Source of the DNA: Streptomyces brasiliensis
GTDB lineage: Bacteria > Actinomycetota > Actinomycetes > Streptomycetales > Streptomycetaceae
Reading direction: 5' to 3'
Length of the DNA stretch: 64,000 nt
Assembly: GCF_014647875.1 (NCBI RefSeq)
Contig: NZ_BMQA01000008.1
Span: forward strand, 1 to 64,000
The notes under the pieces are model-generated. The model was not told the DNA's origin, did no database searches, and saw nothing but the letters and a program-made list of their open reading frames with translations. This document shows positions 17,491 through 28,518 of this stretch, in pieces. Numbering within the stretch: the first letter of the stretch is position 1; the number at the start of each line of letters is the position of its first letter. The translations under genes and the position numbers were made by a program.

Positions 17491-19410
17491 TCACTTCCGG
17501 TACAGGGCCTCGATCTGCTCCGCGTACGCCGCCGTGACCGCGTGCCGCTTGACCTTCAGGGAGGGTGTCAGCAGCCCGTTTTCCTCGGTGAACTCACCGT
17601 CGACGAGGGTGAATTCACGGATCGACTCGGCACGCGAGACGGCCTGGTTGGCGTACTCGACGGCCTTGCGCACCTCGGCGCGCAGCTCGTCGTCGCGCAC
17701 CAGCTCGGACATCGGGGTGTCCGCGGGCCGCTTGCGCACGGACAGCCAGTGCGCGACCGCCTCCGGGTCGAGCGTGACGAGGGCGGCGACGAAGGGACGG
17801 TTGTCGCCGACGACGATGCACTGGCCGACGGGCGGACGGCCGCGCAGCCGGTCCTCCAGGACCGCCGGGGAGACGTTCTTGCCGCCGGAGGTGACGAGGA
17901 TGTCCTTCTTGCGGCCCGTGATGGTGAGGTAGCCGTCGTCGTCGAGGGAGCCGAGGTCGCCGGTGGCGAACCAGTCCTCGGTGAGGACCGCGTCCGTGGC
18001 CGCCGGGTTGTTCCAGTACGAGCCGAAGACGAGCTCGCCCTTGATCAGCACCTCGCCGTCGTCGGCGATGCGGATCGCCGCGCCGGGCACCGGCCGGCCG
18101 ACGGTGCCGGGGCGGGGCTGCAGCGGCGGCACGATGGTGGCGGCGGCCGTCGTCTCGGTCAGGCCGTAGCCCTCGTAGACGATGATTCCGGCCGCGTAGA
18201 AGAAGAGGTTGAGGTTGCGGTCGAGCGGGGAGCCGCCGCTGATGGCGTACCGCATGCGGCCGCCGAGTTCCTTGCGGATCCGGCGGTAGACCAGCAGGTC
18301 GTACAGGGCCCAGGCGGCGTACAGGCCGAGGCCGGGTCCTTTGCCGGTGCCCTGGAACTTGTTCAGGTACGCCTCGCCGAAGCTGACGGCGATGCGGTCG
18401 GCGCGGTCGAAGGAGGCGCCGCGGCCGATCTTCTCGGCGGTGGCGCGGCCGGTGTCGTGGATCTTCTCGAAGAGATACGGCACACCGACCAGGAACGTGG
18501 GGCGGAACTCCCGTAGCGCCGAGCGGAGTTCGTCGGGCTTGATGCTCGGGAAGTGGCCGATCTCGATGCGCGCCATGAGGCAGGCGATCTGCAGGGCGCG
18601 GCCCAGGATGTGGGCGAGCGGCAGGAACAGCAGGGTGGACGCGGTCCGGCCGGTGACCTCCGTGAAGACGGGGAGCAGCAGCTGGACCGTGTTGGCCGCC
18701 TCGGCGTGCAGGTTGGCGTGGGTGAGGACGCAGCCCTTGGGCCGGCCGGTGGTGCCGGAGGTGTAGCAGAGGGTGGCGACGGTGTCGGGGGTCAGGGCGG
18801 CGCGACGCTTGGCGACCTCCTCGTCGGGGACGTCCTTGCCGAGGGTCGTGAGGTCGGCGAGCGCGTCCTCGTCGATGGCCCACACACGGGGCGGTTCGGG
18901 GTGGCCGGCGGTGCCCGTGCCGACCGTCGCGGTGTTGCCGGCGGTCTCGGTGACGACGTACCGGGTGCCGGAGTCGCGGACGATCCACTCGACCTGCTCG
19001 GCGGAGGAGGTGGCGTAGATCGGCACGGTCTGGCCGCCGGCCGCCCAGATCGCGAAGTCCAGGACCGTCCACTCGTAGCGGGTGCGGGACATCACCGCGA
19101 CGCGGCCGCCCGGTTCGAGGCCGGCCGCGATCAGGCCCTTGGCGGCGTCCGTGACGTCACGGGCGAAGGCGGCCGCCGTGACCGGGCGCCAGCCGTCGGG
19201 CGCGCGGCGGCGCAGGATCACGGCGTCGGGCGCCTCGGCCGCGTTGGTGAAGGGCAGGTCGGCGGTGGAGCCGCTGGTCGCGCGCGTCACGAGGGCCGGG
19301 CTGCGGGCCTCGCGCACGACACCGTGCTCGTCCCTGACGGTCTCCACCTGCGTACGGGTGGCCAGGTCGGTGCGCTTCCTGGCCCGCTTCAGATCCTTGC
19401 GTACGCCCAT
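17491..19410 (-). CDS. long-chain fatty acid-CoA ligase (AMP-binding)
   Basis: 639-aa adenylate-forming enzyme that activates a fatty acid with ATP and CoA to acyl-CoA. Core motifs: LCYTSGTTGRPKG (phosphate loop), GYGLTETTAA, ATGDLGSLDDDGYL and GRKKDILVTSGGKNVSP (hinge). The length and the N-terminal region place it with the FadD15-like long-chain ligases. The start at 19410 (MGVRKDLKRARKR) is preferred to one ten codons upstream. It stands alone: the surface-coat genes converge on it and the VWA gene is separated by about 100 bp. The chain length accepted cannot be read from sequence. Confidence 0.9.
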   Translation of the reverse strand: MGVRKDLKRARKRTDLATRTQVETVRDEHGVVREARSPALVTRATSGSTADLPFTNAAEAPDAVILRRRAPDGWRPVTAAAFARDVTDAAKGLIAAGLEPGGRVAVMSRTRYEWTVLDFAIWAAGGQTVPIYATSSAEQVEWIVRDSGTRYVVTETAGNTATVGTGTAGHPEPPRVWAIDEDALADLTTLGKDVPDEEVAKRRAALTPDTVATLCYTSGTTGRPKGCVLTHANLHAEAANTVQLLLPVFTEVTGRTASTLLFLPLAHILGRALQIACLMARIEIGHFPSIKPDELRSALREFRPTFLVGVPYLFEKIHDTGRATAEKIGRGASFDRADRIAVSFGEAYLNKFQGTGKGPGLGLYAAWALYDLLVYRRIRKELGGRMRYAISGGSPLDRNLNLFFYAAGIIVYEGYGLTETTAAATIVPPLQPRPGTVGRPVPGAAIRIADDGEVLIKGELVFGSYWNNPAATDAVLTEDWFATGDLGSLDDDGYLTITGRKKDILVTSGGKNVSPAVLEDRLRGRPPVGQCIVVGDNRPFVAALVTLDPEAVAHWLSVRKRPADTPMSELVRDDELRAEVRKAVEYANQAVSRAESIREFTLVDGEFTEENGLLTPSLKVKRHAVTAAYAEQIEALYRK

Positions 19411-19517
19411 GACGGCTCCCGGTCGCGGCCTCGGAATCACTCAGGGGACTTACTCGGAAGTCAACTTACTCATGCGTAATAGAAGGTCAATGGTTCGTGC
19501 ACGACTGGGCCGCCGTG

Positions 19518-21068
19518 CTAGCCCTCGGAGCGGCGGGCCTGTCCGATCGCGTCGGCCAGCTGCCGTACCGCCGAGTCCTCCGTCTCCTTCGCCAAGCCGT
19601 CGGCGTGGTCCTCGAGTTCGCCGAGGCCGGGGTCGCCGGGCAGCCGGGCCCAGCGGTCGTCGCCCGAGCGCAGGGCGTCGGCGAAGTAGGCGGCGACGGC
19701 CGCCACCTGGAAGCGCGGGGTCACGCTCCACACCGAGTCCTTCAGGGCGCCGGTCTCCAGTTCGCCGGACTGCTCGTGCGGGTCGCGGGAGCCGGGGTCG
19801 AGCCAGCGGACGGTGGCGGTGGCGAGGTGCCCGTCGGCGCCCGGCCTGGTGCGGACGGCGTAGAGGGCGGTCACGGTGTGGCCGGGGCCGACCTCGCCGC
19901 CGTCGACGCGGTCGTTACGGAAGTCGTCGTCGGCGACCCGGCGGTCGTCGTAGCCGACGAGCCGGAACTCGGCGACGGTGTGCGGATCGAAGGCGACCTG
20001 GGCCTTCGCGTCGCGGGCGGTCAGCTCGATGTTCTGCGGGAGCTGCTCGCAGAATACCTTGGTGGCATCGTCCGTGCCGGAGACGTACGCCGTGTGTCCG
20101 TCACCCTTGTCGGCGAGGCGTTCCATCAGGGCGTCGCCGTAGTCGCTGCCGACGCCGACGCCGAACAGGGTGATGCCGTACTCGCGGCGGTCGCTCGCGA
20201 TGCGGTCGAGGATGGAGTCCGGGTCGGTGTCGCCGTCATTGGCGAGCGCGTCCGAGACGAGGACGACGCGGTTGGTCGCGCCTTCACGCAGGCCCTCGAC
20301 GGCGGTGGCGTAACCGGTCTCGACGCCCGCGGAGAGGTCGGTCGAACTCTGTGTCTCCAGGCCGTCGATGGCATCGTGGACCTCGCCACGGTGGCCGCCG
20401 AGCCGGGTCATCGGGAGCACGGTCTCGGCCTCGTCGCTGAAGGTGACGATCGCGACCGAGTCGTCGTCGCGCAGCCGGTCGGTCATCGTGTCGAGGGAGT
20501 CCTGGGCAAGGTCCAGCCGGCCCGGCTCGGACATGGACCCGGAGACGTCGACCACGAACGTGAGGGCCGCGGGCGGACGTTCACGCTCGTCGGAGTCCCG
20601 GGTGGCGAGGCCGACCCGCACCAGGGACCAGTTCCGCTCGCTCGTGCGGGCGCCGTCGACGGTGACCGTGAAGCCGCTGCCGTCGGGGCGCCGGTAGTCC
20701 TGGCGGAAGCTGTTGACGAATTCCTCCGGGCGGACCGTCGACGGGTCGGGCCGCCGGCCGTCGGCGAGCGTGCGACGGGCGTAGCCGTAGGACGCGGTGT
20801 CCACGTCCAGGGCGAAGGTGGAGAGGTAGTCGGCGGACGGGCGCTCCGTCGAGTCGGCGGCCTCGCCGTCCCTCTGTTCACCGGAGGCCGAACCCTGGCT
20901 CTGGGCCGGCGCCGGGACGGGTGCGGGCATGCCGCCCGAACGCTTAGAGCTGTCGTACGTGCTCTGTCCGCCGCTGTCGCCCCCGCTGCAGGCCGTCAGC
21001 AGCAGTGCCCCCGCCGTCGTGAGGGCGAGCAGCGCGCCCCGTGTTCGCCGTGTCCCGCACCGATCCAT
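19518..21068 (-). CDS. lipoprotein with von Willebrand factor A domain (YfbK-like)
   Basis: 516 aa. A lipoprotein signal peptide ends in LLLTAC with Cys27 as the lipidation site. A YfbK-type N-terminal segment follows (STFALDVDTASYGYARRTL), then a VWA domain with an intact metal-ion site (VDVSGSM, i.e. DxSxS; later SDALANDGD), and a C-terminal DUF3520-like part. The mature protein should sit on the outer face of the membrane and bind a partner through the metal site. The partner is not evident; the neighbouring ABC genes run in the same direction 147 bp upstream and could be related in function. GGGGAG lies unusually close (two bases) to the ATG. Confidence 0.85.
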   Translation of the reverse strand: MDRCGTRRTRGALLALTTAGALLLTACSGGDSGGQSTYDSSKRSGGMPAPVPAPAQSQGSASGEQRDGEAADSTERPSADYLSTFALDVDTASYGYARRTLADGRRPDPSTVRPEEFVNSFRQDYRRPDGSGFTVTVDGARTSERNWSLVRVGLATRDSDERERPPAALTFVVDVSGSMSEPGRLDLAQDSLDTMTDRLRDDDSVAIVTFSDEAETVLPMTRLGGHRGEVHDAIDGLETQSSTDLSAGVETGYATAVEGLREGATNRVVLVSDALANDGDTDPDSILDRIASDRREYGITLFGVGVGSDYGDALMERLADKGDGHTAYVSGTDDATKVFCEQLPQNIELTARDAKAQVAFDPHTVAEFRLVGYDDRRVADDDFRNDRVDGGEVGPGHTVTALYAVRTRPGADGHLATATVRWLDPGSRDPHEQSGELETGALKDSVWSVTPRFQVAAVAAYFADALRSGDDRWARLPGDPGLGELEDHADGLAKETEDSAVRQLADAIGQARRSEG

Positions 21069-21215
21069 CTCCCCTGCCCCCTGTGCCGATTGACGTCGAC
21101 TTCTGTGACTGTGACGGCGTACGGCGGCGGAACGTGCGGTACGGGGCGTTGCGGAACGATCTCAAAGAGGCCACGGAGCAGGGCCGTCGAGACCGGTGGG
21201 TGATCCTCCGGTGAC

Positions 21216-22079
21216 CTAGGAGACGATGTCCTTGCGGGCGAAACCCCGGAAGGCCAGGGCGAACAGCACGAGCGCGTACGTTATCGAAATCGCCGTGCCC
21301 TGGATCATGCCGGACCACTCGGGATGCGGCTGTACTGCGTCGGCCCAGGCGAACTGCCAGTGGGCGGGCAGGAAGTCGCGCCACCGGCCGAGGGCGGTGA
21401 CGGCGTCCAGGACGTTGCCGACGATGGTCAGGCCGACCGCGCCGCCGACCGCGCCCAGCGGGGCGTCCGTCTTCGTCGACAGCCAGAACGCCAGCCCGGC
21501 GGTGACCAGTTGGGACACGAAGATGTACGCCACGACCACGACCAGGCGCTGCGCCGCCGTGCCCGGGTCGAGCGCGCCGCCGGTGGGGATCTCCAGCGGG
21601 CCCCAGCCGTAGGCGGCGGTGCCGACGGCGAGCGCCACGAGCGGGAGCAGGATCATCGCCGCGAGGCTGAGTCCGAGACCGACCACGAGCTTGGACCACA
21701 GCAGGCGGGCGCGGGGCACGGGGGCGGCGAGCAGATAGCGCAGGGAGGACCAGCCGGCCTCCGAGGCCACGGTGTCCCCGCAGAACAGGGCGACCGGGAT
21801 GACCAGGAGAAAGCCCGCCGAGACGAACAGGTTCACCGCGGCGAAGTTGGCGCCGGACGCGGTGGCCGTGTCCATCAGGGTGACCTGGCCGTTGCGGCCG
21901 CCCGGCTCGCCGCCGACCGCGAAGGCGACGAGCAGCACGAACGGCAGGACGGCGAGGATCGCGCCCATGACGAGCGTGCGCCGCCGCTTCAACTGGCGTA
22001 CCAGCTCCACCCGGAGGGGCAGCGTCCGCCCCGCCCGGTAACCGGAGGCGACCTCGACGGGCTCGGTGACCGTACTCAT
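21216..22079 (-). CDS. ABC transporter permease (ABC-2 type)
   Basis: 287-aa membrane protein with six hydrophobic segments (e.g. TLVMGAILAVLPFVLLVAFAV, later MILLPLVALAVGTAAYGWG). The layout, with a large extracytoplasmic loop after helix 1, is that of single-gene ABC-2 permeases. Its start overlaps the stop of the upstream ATPase gene by four bases (ATGA), so both are made together as an exporter. The substrate is unknown. Confidence 0.85.
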   Translation of the reverse strand: MSTVTEPVEVASGYRAGRTLPLRVELVRQLKRRRTLVMGAILAVLPFVLLVAFAVGGEPGGRNGQVTLMDTATASGANFAAVNLFVSAGFLLVIPVALFCGDTVASEAGWSSLRYLLAAPVPRARLLWSKLVVGLGLSLAAMILLPLVALAVGTAAYGWGPLEIPTGGALDPGTAAQRLVVVVAYIFVSQLVTAGLAFWLSTKTDAPLGAVGGAVGLTIVGNVLDAVTALGRWRDFLPAHWQFAWADAVQPHPEWSGMIQGTAISITYALVLFALAFRGFARKDIVS

Positions 22080-24706
22080 GCGGAACCTCCGATCAGGGTG
22101 AGGAAGGCGTCCTCGAGACGGCGGTGCGGACCGACCGACTCCACGGGCACGTCGAGCCGGATCAGTTCGGCCACCAGGCGTGCCGCGCTGCCCGTGGCGT
22201 CGAGGCGGACCAGGAGCCCGTCGTCGGTGCGCACGGCGGAGGCGACGCCGGTGAGCGCGGCCACCTTCTCGACGACCGGTTCGTCCACGGGTGTGGCGGT
22301 GCCGACCAGCAGAGTGTCGCCCGAGCCGATGATCTCCGCCACCGGGCCCGCCTGGACGAGGCGGCCGCGGTCCATCACCACGAGGTGGGTGCAGGACTGC
22401 TCGACCTCCGCGAGGAGATGGCTGGAGACGATCACCGTGCGGCCCGCGGCCGCGTAACGGATCATCACCTCGCGCATCTCGCGGATCTGCGGCGGGTCGA
22501 GGCCATTGGTCGGCTCGTCGAGGATGAGGAGGTCGGGCAGGCCGAGCATGGCCTGGGCGATGGCGAGGCGCTGGCGCATGCCCTGGGAGTAGGTGCGGAC
22601 GGCTCGGGCGAGGGCGTCGCCGAGGCCCGCGATCTCGAGGGCCTCCTCGAGACGGGCGTCCTCGGGCGGACGGCCCGTCGCCTGCCAGTACAGCTCCAGG
22701 TTCTCGCGCCCGGACAGGTGCGGCAGGAAACCCGCGCCCTCCACGAACGCCCCGACCCGAGACAGCACCGGCGCGCCCGGCCGGATCGCGTGACCGAAGA
22801 CGCGGATCTCGCCGTCGTCCGGCTTGATGAGGCCCATGAGCATGCGCAGGGTCGTCGTCTTGCCCGCGCCGTTCGGCCCGAGCAGCCCGAGCACCTGACC
22901 CTTCTCGACGCGGAAGGACAGCTCGCGCACCGCGTACCGGTCGGACGAGCGGGCGTAGCGCTTACTCAAGTCGGTTATCTGCAGCGGGACTTCGGTCAGG
23001 GCAGGTTCGAGCGGCGCCGGGACCGCCGTACGCCTGCGGCCGGTCAGCAGCAGGGCCAGGGCGAGCAGGGCGCCCGCCGCGGGCAGCCACCACACCCAGG
23101 CGGGCAGCGGAGCCGCCGCGGTGGTCACACCGGGTGCCGTCGGCACGCTCAGGTCGCCCTTCAGGGAGACGGTGTACGTCGCCGGGGCGACCGGTGAGGC
23201 GTAGCCGAGGTCCGTCGAGGCGAGGACCAGGCGGAGGCGGTGGCCCTTCTGCACGTCGTGGTCGATCGCCGGGAGCGTGACCGTGACGTCCCTGCCGGAC
23301 CTGGCGCCCTCGACGCGCACGGGTGTGACCAGCTGGGAGGGCAGCACCTGCTGGGTGCCGCCCGGCGAGACGTCGTACACCTTCCCGAAGAGCACGGCCT
23401 CGTCGCCCGTCGACGTCACGTGCACGGTGACCGTCGGCGATCCGGTGATCCGCAGGTCACCGGTCACAGGCGCCGAGTCGAACTTGGCGAACTGGCCGGG
23501 AAAGTCGAGCGAGACGCCGACGCCCAGGGCGGACAGCTGGGTGAGGCCGCCCGCGCCGCCGAGGCCGGGCAGGGCCGAGACGCCGGGCGGGCTGGCCCCG
23601 GCCGGGTTGTCGACGTGCTGGGTGCCGCCGGTCAGGGCGATGGCGCGCCGGTCGTTCTCCAGGCCGGGATAGGTGTCCGCGCTCGCGCCGCGCAGCAGGG
23701 CGGCGCCGTCGGTGGAGTCGACGCCTCCGGTGCGGGTGATACGGAAGGCGGGGCCGGTGGCGGCGCCCTTGTCGCCCTTCAGATAGCGGTCGAACCAGGC
23801 CGTCACCCTCGACTGGACGCGGCCGGTCTCCAGGTCCCCGCCGTCGTGCCCGCCCGCGATCCAGTCGACGTCGACCGGGGCGCCGTTCGCCCGGATCGCC
23901 TTCGCGGCGGCGTCGGACTGGGCGAGCGTGAACAGGGAGTCGGTCTGGCCCTGCAGCAGCAGCGTGGGCACCTTGATCCGGTCGGCGACGGCGGACGGCG
24001 AGCGCTCCTCGAGGAGCGTGCGGGCGGCGGTGTCCGGTCTGCCCGACTCGGCGACCCGGTCGTACATCGCGCACAGCGCGGGCTCGAACTTGGCGCAGCC
24101 GCCGCCTGTGTTGAAGAAGATCCCGGCCCACAGCTTCTTGAAGACGCCGTTCGGGAACAGGGCGTCGGCGAGGTTCCAGTAGGTGATCGCCGGGGCGACG
24201 GCGTCCACCCGGTCGTCGTGTCCGGCGGCGAGCAGGGAGATCGCGCCGCCGTACGACGCGCCGGCCACGCCCACGCGCGGGTCGCCGGGGTGGTCGAGGC
24301 GGACCTGGGGCTGCTTCGCCAGCCAGTCGATCAGCCCGGAGACGTCGGCGACCTCGTGCTTCGGGTCGTTCAGGCCGATCCTGCCCGTGGACCTGCCGAA
24401 GCCGCGCGCGGACCACGTCAGCACCGCGTACCCGTCACGGGCCAGGTCCTCGGCCTCCTGGCGCACGTCGGCCTTGCTGCCGCCGAAGCCGTGCGCCAGC
24501 AGGACGGCGGGGCGGCGGCCCGTGGCGGCGGCCGTGAAGTACGAGGTGTCGAGGCGCACCCCGTCGCCCATGTCCATGACCCGGTCGGCGCGGCGCACCG
24601 CGGGCGCGTCGTCGGAGGCGGCGACCGCCGTCCACGTCCCCGCGCCGGCGAGCACGACGACGGCGGCCACGGCGGCCGGCAGCCACCGCGGCCTCCGCCG
24701 AATCAC
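22076..24706 (-). CDS. fusion of an exported-type alpha/beta hydrolase (S15/CocE-like) with an ABC ATPase
   Basis: 876 aa from a GTG start at 24706, supported by GGAGG five bases upstream; longer in-frame starts give implausible sequence. Residues 8-30 are an N-terminal membrane segment. Residues ~50-310 are an X-Pro dipeptidyl-peptidase/CocE-like hydrolase with AHGFGG, nucleophile Ser151 (GASYGG), Asp256 (GQTDSLF) and His287 (GGHDGG). Residues ~330-520 form its beta-sandwich domain. A helix at 534-556 crosses back to the cytosol, where an ABC ATPase follows: Walker A GPNGAGKTT at 610-618, signature YSQGMRQRLAIAQ, Walker B LLILDEPTNGLDP. The predicted topology puts the hydrolase outside and the ATPase inside. 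It is translationally coupled to the permease. Confidence 0.9.
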   Translation of the reverse strand: MIRRRPRWLPAAVAAVVVLAGAGTWTAVAASDDAPAVRRADRVMDMGDGVRLDTSYFTAAATGRRPAVLLAHGFGGSKADVRQEAEDLARDGYAVLTWSARGFGRSTGRIGLNDPKHEVADVSGLIDWLAKQPQVRLDHPGDPRVGVAGASYGGAISLLAAGHDDRVDAVAPAITYWNLADALFPNGVFKKLWAGIFFNTGGGCAKFEPALCAMYDRVAESGRPDTAARTLLEERSPSAVADRIKVPTLLLQGQTDSLFTLAQSDAAAKAIRANGAPVDVDWIAGGHDGGDLETGRVQSRVTAWFDRYLKGDKGAATGPAFRITRTGGVDSTDGAALLRGASADTYPGLENDRRAIALTGGTQHVDNPAGASPPGVSALPGLGGAGGLTQLSALGVGVSLDFPGQFAKFDSAPVTGDLRITGSPTVTVHVTSTGDEAVLFGKVYDVSPGGTQQVLPSQLVTPVRVEGARSGRDVTVTLPAIDHDVQKGHRLRLVLASTDLGYASPVAPATYTVSLKGDLSVPTAPGVTTAAAPLPAWVWWLPAAGALLALALLLTGRRRTAVPAPLEPALTEVPLQITDLSKRYARSSDRYAVRELSFRVEKGQVLGLLGPNGAGKTTTLRMLMGLIKPDDGEIRVFGHAIRPGAPVLSRVGAFVEGAGFLPHLSGRENLELYWQATGRPPEDARLEEALEIAGLGDALARAVRTYSQGMRQRLAIAQAMLGLPDLLILDEPTNGLDPPQIREMREVMIRYAAAGRTVIVSSHLLAEVEQSCTHLVVMDRGRLVQAGPVAEIIGSGDTLLVGTATPVDEPVVEKVAALTGVASAVRTDDGLLVRLDATGSAARLVAELIRLDVPVESVGPHRRLEDAFLTLIGGSA

Positions 24707-24859
24707 TTTCGCCTCCGGGGCGGCAGGGGCAGTCGAAGATCCATGCCTCAACGGTACGGGCCGCCACCGACAACCGATGCAGCCGTCGGGCTGAACCCCC
24801 GCCCCTCCTCGGGGAGTACGGCCCTGCCGCCATGTACACCAGCCGTGGTACGAAGGCCC

Positions 24860-25272
24860 ATGGAGATTCGTCCTGCCGGTTCCGTGGCCGAAGTCGCCGC
24901 CGCCGAGCACCTCTTCGACCATCCCGTGCGCACCGAGTGGGCCGAGCGCTTCCTGACGGCGGCGGGACACCATCTGTTCCTGGCCTACGAGGACGGCGAG
25001 CGCCCCCCGTCGGCTTCGTCAGCGGCGTCGAGACGATCCACCCCGACAAGGGCACCGAGATGTTCCTGTACGAACTCGGTGTCGCGGAGCCGTACCGGCG
25101 CCGCGGCATCGGGCGGGCGCTGATCTGGCGGCTGGGCGCACTCGGCCGGGAGCTGGGCTGTTACGGCATGTGGGTCCTGGTCGACACCGGGAACGACGTC
25201 GCCCTCGCCGCCTATCGCAGTGCGGGCGGCAAGGACGAGGGGTCGTGCTCGGTGGTGACGTGGGACTTCTGA
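24860..25272 (+). pseudogene. AAC(3)-I-like GNAT acetyltransferase, frameshifted
   Basis: The reading frame from ATG 24860 gives the N-terminal half of a GNAT protein (MEIRPAGSVAEVAAAEHLFD to LAYEDGERPP). The C-terminal half continues in another frame (VGFVSGVETIHPDKGTEMFL, then the acetyl-CoA motif YRRRGIGRALIW, to CSVVTWDF at 25272). The switch falls at a run of six C (25003-25008); one more C would restore an intact protein of about 137 aa. The overall look is of AAC(3)-I aminoglycoside acetyltransferases, but drug modification is only a family association. Either a real recent frameshift or a sequencing error in the homopolymer. Confidence 0.8.
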
Positions 25273-25278
25273 CGGGGC

Positions 25279-26688
25279 CTACGCCCGCGCGTCCTCCGGG
25301 ATCGACACCAGCCAGCGGGTCTCGCGGCGCGGGCGGAGGTAGAAGACCCAGTAGAGGGTGGCCGCGGCCGTGATGCCGCCGGTCCACAGGAGGTAGCCGG
25401 TCTCCTGCTGGCTGAGGATGTAGCCCAGGACGGCGATCAGCAGGACGGGCATCGCGGGCCACAGCGGCATCCGCCAGGCGGGCGTGTGCTTGTGGGAACC
25501 GCGCCGGGCCAGCAGGGCGGCGACCGCGACGAGCAGGTACATGCCGGTCACCGAGACGCCCGTGACGCCGTACAGCGTGTCCAGGTTGACGAAGCAGAGC
25601 AGCGCCCCGGGGACTCCCACCGCGAGCGTGGCGACCCAGGGGGAGCCGAAGCGGCCGAGCTTGGAGAAGACGTCGTTGACCGGCTCGGGCCAGGCCTTGT
25701 CGCGGGCCGAGGCGAACAGGACCCGGGAGTTCTGGATGACCATGACGATGCCGGCGTTGATGATCGCGAGGGCGACGCACAGGCTGACGAAGGTGCCGAC
25801 GGCCGAGTTGGACCAGGCGGTGACCATGGAGCCGATGTCCCCGCCGGTCAGCTCCTTGATGTCGGAGGCGCCCAGCGTGATGGCGACGACCGGGACCAGG
25901 ATGATCACGGTGGAGATGGCGAGGGTGGCGAGGACCGTGCGGGCGACGTTGCGGCGCGGGTTCTCCAGCTCCTCGGAGAGGTAGACGGCGGTCGAGAAGC
26001 CCTGGGTGATGAAGAGGGCGATGGCGAGGCCGGAGACGATCAGCATGGCCGTGACGGTGTCCGTGTGCCCGTTCGCGCCGGCCACCTGCATCGAGGTGAG
26101 GCTGCCGAGACCGCGGTGGCCGTGCGCGAAGCCGAGGAGGGCGACGACACCGGCGGCGATGACCTCGAGGACCAGGAAGATGCCGGTGATCCAGGCGTTG
26201 GCGCGCAGGTCGAGCAGACCGGCGAGGGTGGCGAGCAGCATCACGCCGGCACCGGTCATGGCCGGGTCGAGGTGGACGATCGGGGCGAGATAGTCGGCCG
26301 TACCCATCGCGATCACGGGCGGCACGATCATCACGACCAGCAGGGACAGCACGAAGACCAGCCAGCCCGCCAGCCGCCCGGCCATCGTCGACACCATGGC
26401 GTACTCGCCGCCCGCGCTGGGGATCAGGGTGCCCAGCTCCGAGTAACAGAACGCCACGGCGATACAGAGGAGGGAGCCGATGGCGATCGTCAGGGCGGTG
26501 GCCGTGCCGAGCGAGCCGAACAGGTCGGGGACGACCACGAAGAGCGTGGAGGCGGGCGTGACGCACGAGAGGGTCAGGAGAGTGCCGCCGACGACGCCGA
26601 TGGAACGCTTGAGCTTCTGCGGGCTGTCCGAGACCCTGGCGGCACCGTCCTGGACGGCGTTCTCGACAGGGCGGAGCGTGTCGGTCAT
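25279..26688 (-). CDS. APC-family amino acid permease
   Basis: 469-aa transporter with about 12 membrane helices. The N-terminal LKRSIGVVGGTLLTLSCVTPASTLFVVVPDL and SELGTLIPSAGGEYAMV are typical of the APC (amino acid-polyamine-organocation) superfamily, where the first helix breaks at a Gly-rich bend that binds the substrate amine and carboxylate. The C-terminus RRETRWLVSIPEDARA is cytosolic. No enzyme gene is coupled to it, so its substrate is not indicated. It converges on the frameshifted acetyltransferase, leaving six bases between the ends. Confidence 0.85.
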   Translation of the reverse strand: MTDTLRPVENAVQDGAARVSDSPQKLKRSIGVVGGTLLTLSCVTPASTLFVVVPDLFGSLGTATALTIAIGSLLCIAVAFCYSELGTLIPSAGGEYAMVSTMAGRLAGWLVFVLSLLVVMIVPPVIAMGTADYLAPIVHLDPAMTGAGVMLLATLAGLLDLRANAWITGIFLVLEVIAAGVVALLGFAHGHRGLGSLTSMQVAGANGHTDTVTAMLIVSGLAIALFITQGFSTAVYLSEELENPRRNVARTVLATLAISTVIILVPVVAITLGASDIKELTGGDIGSMVTAWSNSAVGTFVSLCVALAIINAGIVMVIQNSRVLFASARDKAWPEPVNDVFSKLGRFGSPWVATLAVGVPGALLCFVNLDTLYGVTGVSVTGMYLLVAVAALLARRGSHKHTPAWRMPLWPAMPVLLIAVLGYILSQQETGYLLWTGGITAAATLYWVFYLRPRRETRWLVSIPEDARA

Positions 26689-26942
26689 ACGGTGGTTCCG
26701 ATCGACTCGAGCGGCGGGTTGCGCTGATGGAACCCCGACGAAAACCGTGGCGTCAATGGCGGTTAACCTTCGGATTCCGCACTCGCAAAGCGACGCAGCT
26801 CACATCACTTTCCCAGGCGTTGACGCTCTAGTGGTTCGTTCAACAAGACCATCTGTTATGCGACCTTGCTTTCGAAGGTCAACATGACATATCTCTTGCG
26901 TTACCCGTTTCCTCCCTCAAAACGGGAACCGAAGGCAAGGCG
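26689..26942 (-). promoter_or_regulatory. non-coding promoter region upstream of the permease gene
   Basis: 254 bases without a gene, noticeably A/T-rich from about 26740 to 26940, between the permease start and the terminator of the inositol operon. It must carry the permease promoter. I could not fix its boxes. Confidence 0.45.
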
Positions 26943-26983
26943 TTAAAAAAATGTCAGGCCGTCCGCTATCCGGACGGCCTGAC
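26943..26983 (-). terminator. intrinsic terminator of the inositol operon
   Basis: Perfect 13-bp stem (26953-26965 with 26971-26983), five-base loop, followed on the minus strand by seven T. It lies 18 bases past the mmsA stop. Confidence 0.9.
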
Positions 26984-27001
26984 GGGGAGTTTCGGTCACA
27001 C

Positions 27002-28504
<1,503 letters not shown>

Positions 28505-28518
28505 GCCCGGTTACTCCT

